Below are positions 6,693 to 13,882 of a stretch of 15,150 bases of DNA, piece by piece. The notes under the pieces are model-generated. The model did not search any database. It was not told the DNA's origin and worked only from the letters and a program-made list of their open reading frames with translations. Location of the stretch: positions 1 through 15,150 of the forward strand of contig JAZBPO010000489.1 of NCBI GenBank assembly GCA_036351675.1, in the 5' to 3' direction. Both the position numbers and the translations under genes were made by a program. The first letter of the stretch is position 1; each line of letters starts with the position of its first letter. The stretch comes from JAZBPO01 sp036351675 (GTDB taxonomy: Bacteria > Pseudomonadota > Gammaproteobacteria > Pseudomonadales > Azotimanducaceae).

Positions 6693-7315
6693 AGGTGATC
6701 CACCCGCGGATCGAGAAATTCGTCGTCGTACCCCTGGTGCTGCTCGCCGGGTTCGCGCAGGCCGAAGTGGCCGAAGTGGCCGAAGTGGCAGAGATGACGG
6801 CTGCGGCGGAAGCGGCCGAGGCGCCAGCGACGGTCGCAGCGGACCCGGTCGTCGAGACGGCCCCGTCGACGGCGCCGGTCGCGGACGAGCTCGCTTCGCT
6901 GCGCCAGGAAGTGCTCGAGCTGAATCGCGAGCTGTTCCTCCTCGAGGAGGAACTGCTCTATCCGGCCAACACCCAGGTAGCGGTGTTCCTGTCCATGGAC
7001 GTGGGGGAGTTCTTCGCCCTCGATGCCGTGTCCCTGCGCCTGGACGACAAGGAAGTCGCCAACTACCTGTACACGGAGCGTGAACTCGAGGCGCTGCTGC
7101 GTGGCGGCGTCCACCAGCTCTATCTCGGCAACCTGCGTTCGGGCGAGCACGAGCTGGTGGCCGTCTTCACGGGGCAGGGGCCCTCCGAGCGGGACTACCG
7201 GCGGGCGACGTCGCTGACCTTCGACAAGGGCATCGGCGCGGCCTTCCTCGAGCTGCAGATCTCCGATCGGGAGGCACGGCAGCAGCCCGAATTCCTGGTA
7301 CGAAGCTGGGACTGA
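6689..7315 (+). CDS. Exported coiled-coil protein with conserved beta-rich C-terminal domain
   Basis: 208 residues from ATG 6689, which overlaps the previous stop (ATGA). GTG 6695, two codons downstream, has better spacing (7) from GGAGG at 6683-6687 and is a realistic alternative start. Residues 1-25 form a signal peptide (cleavage near AQA). Residues 26-64 are low-complexity Ala/Glu/Pro, beginning with a triple AEV repeat. Residues ~65-92 form heptad-like coiled coil (LASLRQEVLELNRELFLLEEELL). Residues ~95-195 are beta-rich with VSLRLDDKEVANYLY, GGVHQLYLGNLRSGEHEL and VAVFTGQG, which I read as an Ig- or PEGA-like fold. I have no functional name for it. Its place just ahead of the two TPR proteins suggests a periplasmic subunit or adaptor of the envelope machine. 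Confidence 0.72.
   Translation: MKVIHPRIEKFVVVPLVLLAGFAQAEVAEVAEVAEMTAAAEAAEAPATVAADPVVETAPSTAPVADELASLRQEVLELNRELFLLEEELLYPANTQVAVFLSMDVGEFFALDAVSLRLDDKEVANYLYTERELEALLRGGVHQLYLGNLRSGEHELVAVFTGQGPSERDYRRATSLTFDKGIGAAFLELQISDREARQQPEFLVRSWD
6761..6787 (+). repeat. Three tandem copies of a 9-base unit
   Basis: GCCGAAGTG is repeated exactly three times, followed by a degenerate fourth copy (GCAGAGATG, 6788-6796). It encodes Ala-Glu-Val repeats at the N-terminus of the mature coiled-coil protein. Each unit is three codons, so gain or loss of copies would keep the frame and only change linker length. Confidence 0.85.
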
Positions 7316-7318
7316 GGG
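7314..7318 (+). promoter_or_regulatory. Ribosome-binding site for the 642-residue TPR-like gene
   Basis: GAGGG overlaps the upstream TGA and lies 8 bases before ATG 7327. A second ATG follows at once at 7330. Confidence 0.5.
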
Positions 7319-7326
7319 CGAAGCCG

Positions 7327-9255
7327 ATGATGCGACGTGCATGCACGACGAGCCTGCTCCTGGCAGCGCTCTGGGTGCCGGCCCCGGACGGGCGGGCGGC
7401 CAGAGCGGAGGCCGAGGTGGGCCCGTCCGTGTTCGCCGTCGACGAGATCCGGGATCTCCACTACGGCGATGTCCTGTTCCGTCACTACGCCGGCGACGAC
7501 CGGGGTGCGCTGATCCGGCTGCTGGCCCACGAACGGGCAGGGCGCCTCGAACCGCACGCGACCGAGGCGTCTGCGCTCGCCGGCAGTCTGCTGCTCGGCG
7601 AAGGCCTCCTCGATCGCGCCGAGGCGCGGTTCCGTACGGTCCTCGCACAGGCGCCGCGCCCCGCGCTGCGCGACCGCGTCGGTCTGGAGCTCGGGCGTCT
7701 GCATCATCGCCGAGGCGACGCCGCGGCGGCGCTCGCCGCCCTCGACGCGATCGGGGGCGCCGACGAGGCCGAGGAGGGTGCGGCGCGGGCTCCTGCACTG
7801 ACGCCGCGCATGCTGGCCGAGAGCCGCATCCTCGCCGCCCAGAACGAGCTGGCCCTCGGCCGCGCCGACGCCGCAGCTGCGCGCCTGGCCGACCTCGAGG
7901 CGCCGCAGGACTGGCAGCCCTACGCACGCTACAACCTCGCCGTGGCACTCCTGCGCAGCGATGCGCAGGCGGCGGGGCTCGAGGCGCTCCTCGAGCTCGG
8001 TGCCATGCCCGCGCTCGACCCGGGGCTGCTCGCGCTGCGCGATCGCGCGAACCTCGCGGCGGGCTACGCCTGGCTGCAGCGCGGCGAGCCGGAACCGGCG
8101 CGGGTCGCCCTCGCGCGCGTCCGTCTCGACGGCCCCGAGACCGAGGCTGCCCTGCTCGGCCTCGGCTGGGCACGGGCGGAGAGCGGTGATCTCCCGGGGG
8201 CGCTCGCGCCCTGGATGCGTCTCGCGGAGGTCGACGGCTGGGGCAGCGCGGTCCAGGAGGCGCGTATCGCGGTGCCCTGGGCCCTCGCCGAGCAGGGCGC
8301 GGAAGCCGCCGCGGCACGTGGCTACGAGGAAGCCATCGCCGGTCTCGACGAAGCGCTCGCGGAACTCGACGTGGCGCGTCGGACGGTGGTCGAACACGAC
8401 TGGCTGGAAGGTCTGCTCGCCGACGAGAGCATGGAGGAAGGGCGTCTCGTGACCGCCGCCGCGCAGCTGCCCTTCGCCGACGGGGCGGGTCGGCTGCGCG
8501 GACTGGTCGCCAGTCAGGCCTTCCAGACCGACCTGCAGGCCTGGCGCGAACTCTCGCAGCTCGCTTCCGAACTCGATGCCGCCGCGCAGCGCCTGGAAGC
8601 CTACGAGGACCTCGTCGCCCTGCAGGTCCGGGTCGATGCGGAGCGCGCGCCGCGCATCCTCGCGCGGCGGGAAGTGATGGACCCGGTCGCACTGCGGGCG
8701 CGCCGCGACGCGCTCGCGGCCCGCCTCGAGGCCGCCCGCAGTTCGCGCGACGCCGTCGCCCTCGCGACGCCGGAGGAGGCGAGCCAGTGGGCGGCGCTGG
8801 AAGCCGTCGGCGCGATGCGTGCCCTCCAGGCCGCGCCGCAGGAGGCCCGGGACCGCTACCGGTTGCTCCGTGGCCATCTCTACTGGCAGCTCGATCGAGA
8901 GTTCGACTACCGGCTCTGGCAGCAGACGCGTGTGCTCGAGGAACTCGACGAGGCGCTGGCGGAGCTCGAACCCGGTCTGCTGCGCCTCGATGCGGCACGC
9001 GGGGCGCGTCCGCAGGATCTCGACGAGACGGCCGCGCGCCTCGATGGCTATGCCGCACGCGTCGCGGATCTGCGCCGACGCGCGGCGCTCGCGCGTACGC
9101 AGGGCGCAGCGCTCCTTGCCGCCCGCATCGACGCCTGGTTCGAGGACGAGCGCGACCGGCTCCTCGCCTATCGCGTCCAGGCCAGCTTCGCGCTCGCCAC
9201 GCTCTACGATCGCGCCGCGAGCTCGGCCGTCGCCGCAGTCGCGGAGGTGCCGTGA
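7327..9255 (+). CDS. Exported helical-repeat (TPR-like) and coiled-coil protein, 642 residues
   Basis: ATG 7327 (or 7330) gives a signal peptide of about 28 residues. Residues ~35-330 are helix-turn-helix repeats of TPR character: DLHYGDVLFRHYAGD with LLAHERAGRLEPH, a LLLGEGLLDRAEARFRTVL unit, LELGRLHHRRGDAAAALAALD, AQNELALGRADAAAARLADL, YNLAVALLRSD and GYAWLQRGEPEPARVALARV. From ~335 on the protein is long Ala/Glu/Arg/Leu helices that predict coiled coil, with a short aromatic patch (HLYWQLDREFDYRLWQQ). There are no Cys residues in the mature chain. Such proteins occur beside TolQ/ExbD/AgmX clusters, and the Myxococcus Agl-Glt complex has TPR periplasmic subunits; assigning this one to a particular Glt subunit would be a guess. 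Likely role: periplasmic scaffold. The stop overlaps the next ATG by one base. Confidence 0.78.
   Translation: MMRRACTTSLLLAALWVPAPDGRAARAEAEVGPSVFAVDEIRDLHYGDVLFRHYAGDDRGALIRLLAHERAGRLEPHATEASALAGSLLLGEGLLDRAEARFRTVLAQAPRPALRDRVGLELGRLHHRRGDAAAALAALDAIGGADEAEEGAARAPALTPRMLAESRILAAQNELALGRADAAAARLADLEAPQDWQPYARYNLAVALLRSDAQAAGLEALLELGAMPALDPGLLALRDRANLAAGYAWLQRGEPEPARVALARVRLDGPETEAALLGLGWARAESGDLPGALAPWMRLAEVDGWGSAVQEARIAVPWALAEQGAEAAAARGYEEAIAGLDEALAELDVARRTVVEHDWLEGLLADESMEEGRLVTAAAQLPFADGAGRLRGLVASQAFQTDLQAWRELSQLASELDAAAQRLEAYEDLVALQVRVDAERAPRILARREVMDPVALRARRDALAARLEAARSSRDAVALATPEEASQWAALEAVGAMRALQAAPQEARDRYRLLRGHLYWQLDREFDYRLWQQTRVLEELDEALAELEPGLLRLDAARGARPQDLDETAARLDGYAARVADLRRRAALARTQGAALLAARIDAWFEDERDRLLAYRVQASFALATLYDRAASSAVAAVAEVP
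9243..9247 (+). promoter_or_regulatory. Ribosome-binding site for the 999-residue TPR gene
   Basis: GGAGG, 7 bases before ATG 9255, inside the last codons of the preceding gene. It selects ATG 9255 over the adjacent in-frame GTG 9252 and the far-upstream ATG 8787. Confidence 0.7.
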
Positions 9256-12254
9256 TGCGCCGCGCGCCGCTGCTCTGCCTCGCGATCCTCGCCAGCGCAC
9301 TGCCCTTCGGCACAGTCGCCGACGACACGGACACCGCGACGATCGCGACGCTCGAGTTCTCCGACTCGGCGCTGGACGCGCTCGTCACCGCCGCGCCGCT
9401 GCGTGCCAGCCGAGCCCAGGCGAAGGCGCGCTATGCCGCGCTGCTGGCGCAGGAGGGCCTGCCCGACCCGCTGCGCACGCAGGCGACGCAGCGGCTCGCG
9501 ACCCTCGAACTCGAGAGCGGCCTGGAGCGGATCGCCGTCGGCGACGACGGTGGCCTTCTCGAGCTCGAGTCGGCCGTGGCGCGCTTCGAGTTCCTGCTCG
9601 CTTCCGCCCTCCCCGAGCAGCGCCCGGACATGCACTACCAGCTCGCCCGGGCGCTGGACACGCTCGGTCGTACCGATGAGGCCGTGGCCGAACTCGACGC
9701 GCTCGTCGCGCTCGCGCCGGCGCACGTGCATGCGGCCGAGGCGCATTTCCGGCGTGGTGAGCACCGCTTCGTCGACGGTGACTACGACGGTGCCGAGCAG
9801 GCCTACGCCGCGGTGCTCGACGCCCCGGGCGCGGAGCGCTTCGTCGAACCGGCGCTGTATCGACTGGGCTGGACCCGCTATCGCCGCTACGAGCATGCAG
9901 CGGCCTTGGAGGCCTTCGTCGCGCTGTTCGATCACCGCTTCGGTGAGGCGGTCGCGGAAGCGGTCGATCGCGCCGATGCGGAGGCCGGGACGGTGGCAGA
10001 TCTCCCGGACCTGGCCGACAGGGCGGAGGCTGCCGACGCACCGGAGGGCGCTGTCGCGGCGGGGCTCGCGGAAGCTGCCGAGGACCTCGCCGACGTCCCC
10101 GTCGCGGCGGAGGCGCCGGATGCGGATCTCGATTCCCTCGGCGGCGGTGAGCGTGCGCTCTTCGAGGACGCGCTGCGCGCCGCGGCGCTCGCCCTCGCGC
10201 AGCAGGACGGACCGGAGACGCTCGCCGCCGTGGGCGCTGCGCATGCCGAGGCTCCCTGGTTGCACCTTCTGCACACGGCCCTCGGCGGTCTCTACGAGGC
10301 GCAGGAGCGCTGGCGCGACGCGGCGCTCGCCTACTCGGTCTTCGCCCGGGCCCGGCCCCTCAACAGGCGTGCGCCGAGCTTCGATCAGGCCGTGGTGGAG
10401 GTCTATGACCGCGCCGGATTCACGGCGCCGCTGCTCGAGGCCAAGGCGGCCTACGCGCGTCGCTACGACCTCGAGGGTCCGTTCTGGGCGCACCGGGACC
10501 GTACCGCGCTGCCCGGGGTGACGGAGGTGCTGCGCACGCATCTGGTGGACCTCGCCGGCCACGAGCACACGCTCGCACAGGCGGAAGACGAGGGCGCACC
10601 CGCGGCTGCGGATCGTGCCGTGCACTGGTACGAACGCTTCCTCGCCCAGTTCCCCGAGGATCCCGAGGCTGGCGGCTACGCCTTCCTGCTCGGCGACCTG
10701 CTGACCGATCTGCAGCGTCACGATGCGGCGCGAGAGGCCTATCTCGCGTCGGCCTACGATCACGGTCCGCACGAGCAGGCCGCGGAAGCGGGCTATGCGG
10801 CGGTTCTCGCCGGCAGGGCCCACCTGACCGGTCTCCTCGCTGCAAGCGAAGACGAACGCGCCGCGCTCGGCGCCGTGAACGAGCTGGATGCGCTGCGCTT
10901 CGCCGAGGCCTTCCCTGCGCACCCGCAGGCGGTACCGGTGCTCGTCGACGTCGCCGAGAAGCTCTACGCGGAGGGTCGTCAGGAGGAGGCCATCGCCGTC
11001 GCGGAGCGCGTCATCGCCCGGGCTCCGGAGGGTGCCGGTCCGGAGCCGGGCAGCGCGGACCCGGATGCCCTGCGCATCGCCGGCACGGTCATCGCGAACG
11101 GTCTCTTCGAACTCGAGCGCTTCGCCGAGGCCGAGGTGGCCTACTACCGTCTGCGCGCCGCCGATCTGCCCCCGGGGCTCGCGGCGGAGGTGGAGCTGCG
11201 CATCGCGGCGGCGATCCATCGGCAGGGGGAAGCGGCCCGCGCCGCCGGCGACGTCGCGGCTGCGGTCGGGCACTTCGTGCGGTTGGCGGATTCGATGCCG
11301 GCGAGCGCCGAGGCGGCGAACGCGCTGTTCGACGCCGGTGCGCTCTCCTTCGAAGCCGGAGCCTGGGACGACGCTGCGGATCTCCTCGCGCGCTTCTCCG
11401 TGGACTACGCGGACAACGAGCGCGTCACGGACGCGCTGCGCCTGCGTGCCCGGGCACTGCGGGAGGCGGGCCGGACCGCGGAAGCCGCGGTCGCGCACGA
11501 ACTCCTCGCCGATCTGCCCGAACTCGAGGAATCGGTGCGTCGCGCTGCGCTCCTCGAGGCGGTCGACCTCCAGCGCGAGGCCGGTGCGAGCGCCGAGGAA
11601 GCGCGTCTGCTGGAACGCGTCGCTGGCGACGAACGCTACCCCGACGAGGTGCTGGAGGCGCAGTGGCGACTCGCCGAACTCGCCGCGGACGCCGCTGATC
11701 CGGAGGGCAGGGCCGCCTGGCTGCGGGCGATCGTCGCCACGGAAGCGAGCCTCGATAATGGCGCTACGGCGCGAGCGAGCTGGCTGGCGGCACATGCCCG
11801 CCTCGAGCTCGCCACGCCGCTGCGCGACGCCTTCGCGGCCGTGGCGCTGACCGTACCGCTCGAGGACAGCCTCGCCCGCAAGCGTGCGGCCATGGAAGAG
11901 GCGCTCGAGGCCTACGGAGAAGCCTCCTCCTACGGGGTGGCGGAGGTGATCACGGCCGCGACGCACGAGACCGGCGAGCTCTACTACCGCCTCGCGCGGG
12001 ACCTGCTGGATTCGGAGCGGCCGACGGAACTCGCGGCCGACGCGCTGGAACAGTACGAGATCCTGCTCGAGGAGCAGGTCTGGCCCTTCGAGGAGCGCGC
12101 GATGGAGCTGTTCGAGGCGAATGCCGCACGCACCGCCGAGGGCCTTTACGACTCATGGATCGTCGCGAGCTTCGAACGGCTCGCGACGCTGGCGCCGGCA
12201 CGCTGGCATCGGGAAGCGAAGGGAGCGGATCTTGTCATCGCCTTCCACCAATAG
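9255..12254 (+). CDS. Large exported TPR-repeat protein, 999 residues
   Basis: ATG 9255 follows GGAGG at ideal spacing and opens a signal peptide (residues 1-23, MRRAPLLCLAILASALPFG). Most of the chain is TPR-like: residues ~110-230 carry clear units (YQLARALDTLGRTDEAVAEL, HFRRGEHRFVDGDYDGAEQAY, LYRLGWTRYRRYEHAAALEA). More units lie near residues 330-380, 450-510 (AVHWYERFLAQFPEDPEAGG) and 560-780 (AEKLYAEGRQEEAIAVAERV, DAGALSFEAGAWDDAADLL). Residues ~230-298 interrupt this with an acidic Ala/Asp/Glu/Pro-rich segment. The last ~100 residues include YGVAEVITAATHETGELYYR, which recurs in large TPR proteins of this type. Role inferred: the main periplasmic scaffold linking the TolQ/ExbD motor to outer-membrane parts, like the large TPR subunits of Agl-Glt. 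The 3' end overlaps the next gene by 23 bases. Confidence 0.8.
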   Translation: MRRAPLLCLAILASALPFGTVADDTDTATIATLEFSDSALDALVTAAPLRASRAQAKARYAALLAQEGLPDPLRTQATQRLATLELESGLERIAVGDDGGLLELESAVARFEFLLASALPEQRPDMHYQLARALDTLGRTDEAVAELDALVALAPAHVHAAEAHFRRGEHRFVDGDYDGAEQAYAAVLDAPGAERFVEPALYRLGWTRYRRYEHAAALEAFVALFDHRFGEAVAEAVDRADAEAGTVADLPDLADRAEAADAPEGAVAAGLAEAAEDLADVPVAAEAPDADLDSLGGGERALFEDALRAAALALAQQDGPETLAAVGAAHAEAPWLHLLHTALGGLYEAQERWRDAALAYSVFARARPLNRRAPSFDQAVVEVYDRAGFTAPLLEAKAAYARRYDLEGPFWAHRDRTALPGVTEVLRTHLVDLAGHEHTLAQAEDEGAPAAADRAVHWYERFLAQFPEDPEAGGYAFLLGDLLTDLQRHDAAREAYLASAYDHGPHEQAAEAGYAAVLAGRAHLTGLLAASEDERAALGAVNELDALRFAEAFPAHPQAVPVLVDVAEKLYAEGRQEEAIAVAERVIARAPEGAGPEPGSADPDALRIAGTVIANGLFELERFAEAEVAYYRLRAADLPPGLAAEVELRIAAAIHRQGEAARAAGDVAAAVGHFVRLADSMPASAEAANALFDAGALSFEAGAWDDAADLLARFSVDYADNERVTDALRLRARALREAGRTAEAAVAHELLADLPELEESVRRAALLEAVDLQREAGASAEEARLLERVAGDERYPDEVLEAQWRLAELAADAADPEGRAAWLRAIVATEASLDNGATARASWLAAHARLELATPLRDAFAAVALTVPLEDSLARKRAAMEEALEAYGEASSYGVAEVITAATHETGELYYRLARDLLDSERPTELAADALEQYEILLEEQVWPFEERAMELFEANAARTAEGLYDSWIVASFERLATLAPARWHREAKGADLVIAFHQ
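12220..12225 (+). promoter_or_regulatory. Ribosome-binding site deciding a TTG start
   Basis: AGGGAG, 6 bases before TTG 12232, inside the 3' end of the 999-residue gene. No ATG or GTG in the frame is close enough to give a lipoprotein signal; ATG 12121 would add 37 Arg-rich residues ahead of it. Confidence 0.7.
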
Positions 12255-12867
12255 CGTCGCCGCCGCGCTGGCCGTTGCACTGCTGCTCGCCGGCTGTGCC
12301 GGCAGCGTCGAGCCGGGTACGCCGTGGCCGGGCTCGGCCCTCGCGGACTACGAAGCGGCCGTGGCGGACGTGGACGCCGGCCGCGTGACGGAGGCGGAGG
12401 GCATCTTCGAGGCGTTGGCCGAAGCCTATCCGGCCTCGACGGGGCCGCATCGCCAGCTCGCGCGCCTGGCGCTGCAGCGGGGTGATGCGGAAGCCGCCGT
12501 GAGGCATCTCGAGGCGGCGCGTCTGGTCTGTGCGGACTGTGCGGCCGTGCTCACGGAGCTGGGCCTGGCCGAGCGTGTCCGCGGCGCCTTCGAGCGCGCC
12601 CGCGAGGCCTACGAGGCGGCGCTGGCGGAGAACCCGGACTTCGCGCCCGCGCACTTCGATCTGGCGGTGCTCCACGAGCTCTACCTCGGTCGTCCGGGCG
12701 ATGCCATCCACCACTACGAGCGCTATCTGGAGCTGGCGGGCGAGACGCCGGAGCAGCGCCGTATCGAAGCCTGGATCGCACGCCTCGAGCGTGAGGCGGA
12801 GGCGCAGGAAGCAGCGCGCCTCGCCGCTGGTGACATGCCGCCGACGCTCGCGGGGACGGCGCCGTGA
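12232..12867 (+). CDS. TPR-repeat outer-membrane lipoprotein (TTG start)
   Basis: 211 residues from TTG 12232, chosen for the AGGGAG site and because the protein then starts directly with a lipoprotein signal (hydrophobic 9-20, lipobox LLAGC, Cys22). Residues ~38-170 hold about four TPR units: YEAAVADVDAGRVTEAEGIF, LARLALQRGDAEAAVRHLEA, LAERVRGAFERAREAYEAAL with NPDFAPAHFDLAVL, and YLGRPGDAIHHYERYLELAG. A CADC pair (Cys100, Cys103) lies between the second and third units. The C-terminus is a charged helix. The residue after the lipid Cys is Ala, so outer-membrane sorting by Lol is expected. In Myxococcus the Agl-Glt system includes a TPR lipoprotein (GltE/AglT), and this is a plausible counterpart by type and context; orthology is not proven. 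Its stop overlaps the next GTG (GTGA). Confidence 0.85.
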   Translation: MSSPSTNSVAAALAVALLLAGCAGSVEPGTPWPGSALADYEAAVADVDAGRVTEAEGIFEALAEAYPASTGPHRQLARLALQRGDAEAAVRHLEAARLVCADCAAVLTELGLAERVRGAFERAREAYEAALAENPDFAPAHFDLAVLHELYLGRPGDAIHHYERYLELAGETPEQRRIEAWIARLEREAEAQEAARLAAGDMPPTLAGTAP

Positions 12868-13187
12868 GCGGGCGACGCGCGCGCAAGCTGCTGCTGGCGA
12901 CGCTGGCCCTGCCGGCCTTCGCCACGGCGGCCGACTCGCCTTCGCTGGAGCTCGACACGACCGCGATCCGTGGCAGCGACGAACTGCCGCAGGTGCTGCA
13001 CATCCTGCCCTGGCAGAGCGCCGAGGCCGCGGCGCTGCAGGGGCGCCCGCTGCGGAGCCTCGTCAACGAGGTGCTGGCACCGCTGGACCGGGAGGTCCAT
13101 CGGCGAGAACTGGACTACTTCGAGCAACTGCGGTCAGGGCCGGCGGCGATCGCCGGCGCCCGCACACAGGAGACCGACCCGAGATGA
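12864..13187 (+). CDS. Small exported protein of unknown function, 107 residues
   Basis: GTG start within the GTGA overlap. Residues 1-23 form a signal peptide (RRARK, then a Leu/Ala core, cleavage near ATA). The mature part of ~84 residues contains LDTTAIRGSDELPQVLHILP, a WQ pair and a basic/acidic C-terminal helix (LAPLDREVHRRELDYFEQL). There are no Cys residues and no second membrane segment. I recognise no family. It sits between the TPR lipoprotein and the TolQ-like channel gene, overlapping both by four bases, so stoichiometric production with the motor is likely. The IRGSDELPQVLHILPWQ stretch looks conserved in character and might bind a partner; this is inference. Confidence 0.7.
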   Translation: MSGRRARKLLLATLALPAFATAADSPSLELDTTAIRGSDELPQVLHILPWQSAEAAALQGRPLRSLVNEVLAPLDREVHRRELDYFEQLRSGPAAIAGARTQETDPR

Positions 13188-13882
13188 GCATCATCGACGC
13201 CACCGCCGGCTTCTTCCAGAACGGCGGACCCTTCATGTATCCGATCCTGATCGTGCTGGCGCTCGGCCTGTCGATCGCGCTCGAGCGCTGGGTCTACCTG
13301 ACCCGGACGAGCCTCAAGAACAGGAGTCTGTGGCGCAAGCTCATGCCGCATCTGCAGAGCGGTCGCTTCAAGGAGGCGGCAGATCTCGCGGAGAAGGCCG
13401 ATTCCGCCATCGGGCGCATCCTCGGCTACGGCCTCGCACGCATCCGCAGCGCCGGTCGTCGTGACGACGTGGAGCGGGCCATGGAAGAGAGCATGATGGA
13501 AGTCACGCCCCATCTCGAGAAGCGTACGCACTACCTCGCGACCTTCGCGAACCTCGCCACGCTGCTCGGACTCCTCGGCACGATCATCGGCCTCATCGAG
13601 GCCTTCACCGCGGTCGCCGGCGCCGATCCGGCGCAGAAGGCGGACCTGCTCTCGGCGAGCATCTCCGTGGCCATGAACACCACGGCCTTCGGTCTCATGG
13701 TCGCCATTCCGCTGCTGTTCGTGCATGCGCTGCTGCAGACGAAGACCACGGAGATCATCGACAGCCTCGAGATGGTCTCGGTGAAGTTCCTCAACGCCGT
13801 CGACGAGAAGCGCCGGACGCAGGGCCAGCAGCAGCCGGCCGCGGCAGCAGCACGCAGCGCACGGCAGGAAGCTGCGGCGTGA
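13184..13882 (+). CDS. MotA/TolQ/ExbB-family proton channel protein
   Basis: 232 residues, ATG in the ATGA overlap with the preceding gene (weak AGGAG 11 bases upstream). It has the three-helix TolQ/ExbB topology: TM1 ~17-39 (GPFMYPILIVLALGLSIALE), a cytoplasmic loop ~40-115, TM2 ~120-141 and TM3 ~158-184. The signature blocks are present: ATLLGLLGTIIGLIEAF with Thr133 (E. coli ExbB Thr148 position) and NTTAFGLMVAIP with Thr167 (Thr181 position). At the position of E. coli ExbB Glu176 (GIAEAL) this protein has Val162 (SISVAM). Residues after 205 form a charged Gln/Ala tail. The protein should form the pentameric channel around an ExbD pair and use proton flow to drive the envelope machine; AglR of Myxococcus is the analogous subunit. 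Siderophore-type ExbB is unlikely given the neighbours. Confidence 0.93.
   Translation: MSIIDATAGFFQNGGPFMYPILIVLALGLSIALERWVYLTRTSLKNRSLWRKLMPHLQSGRFKEAADLAEKADSAIGRILGYGLARIRSAGRRDDVERAMEESMMEVTPHLEKRTHYLATFANLATLLGLLGTIIGLIEAFTAVAGADPAQKADLLSASISVAMNTTAFGLMVAIPLLFVHALLQTKTTEIIDSLEMVSVKFLNAVDEKRRTQGQQQPAAAAARSARQEAAA

Noticed and set aside
6602..9388. A 928-codon open frame on the minus strand
   Set aside because: Arg/Pro/Gly/Ala-rich composition without any domain, lying opposite genes with clear signal peptides and TPR patterns. It is a by-product of high-GC codon use.
9204..11966. A 920-codon open frame on the minus strand
   Set aside because: It mirrors the codon pattern of the 999-residue TPR gene and has no recognisable motif or credible start; an antisense shadow.
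12121..12231. ATG 12121 as start of the TPR lipoprotein
   Set aside because: It would put 37 Arg-rich residues before the lipoprotein signal and lacks a ribosome-binding site; TTG 12232 fits better.
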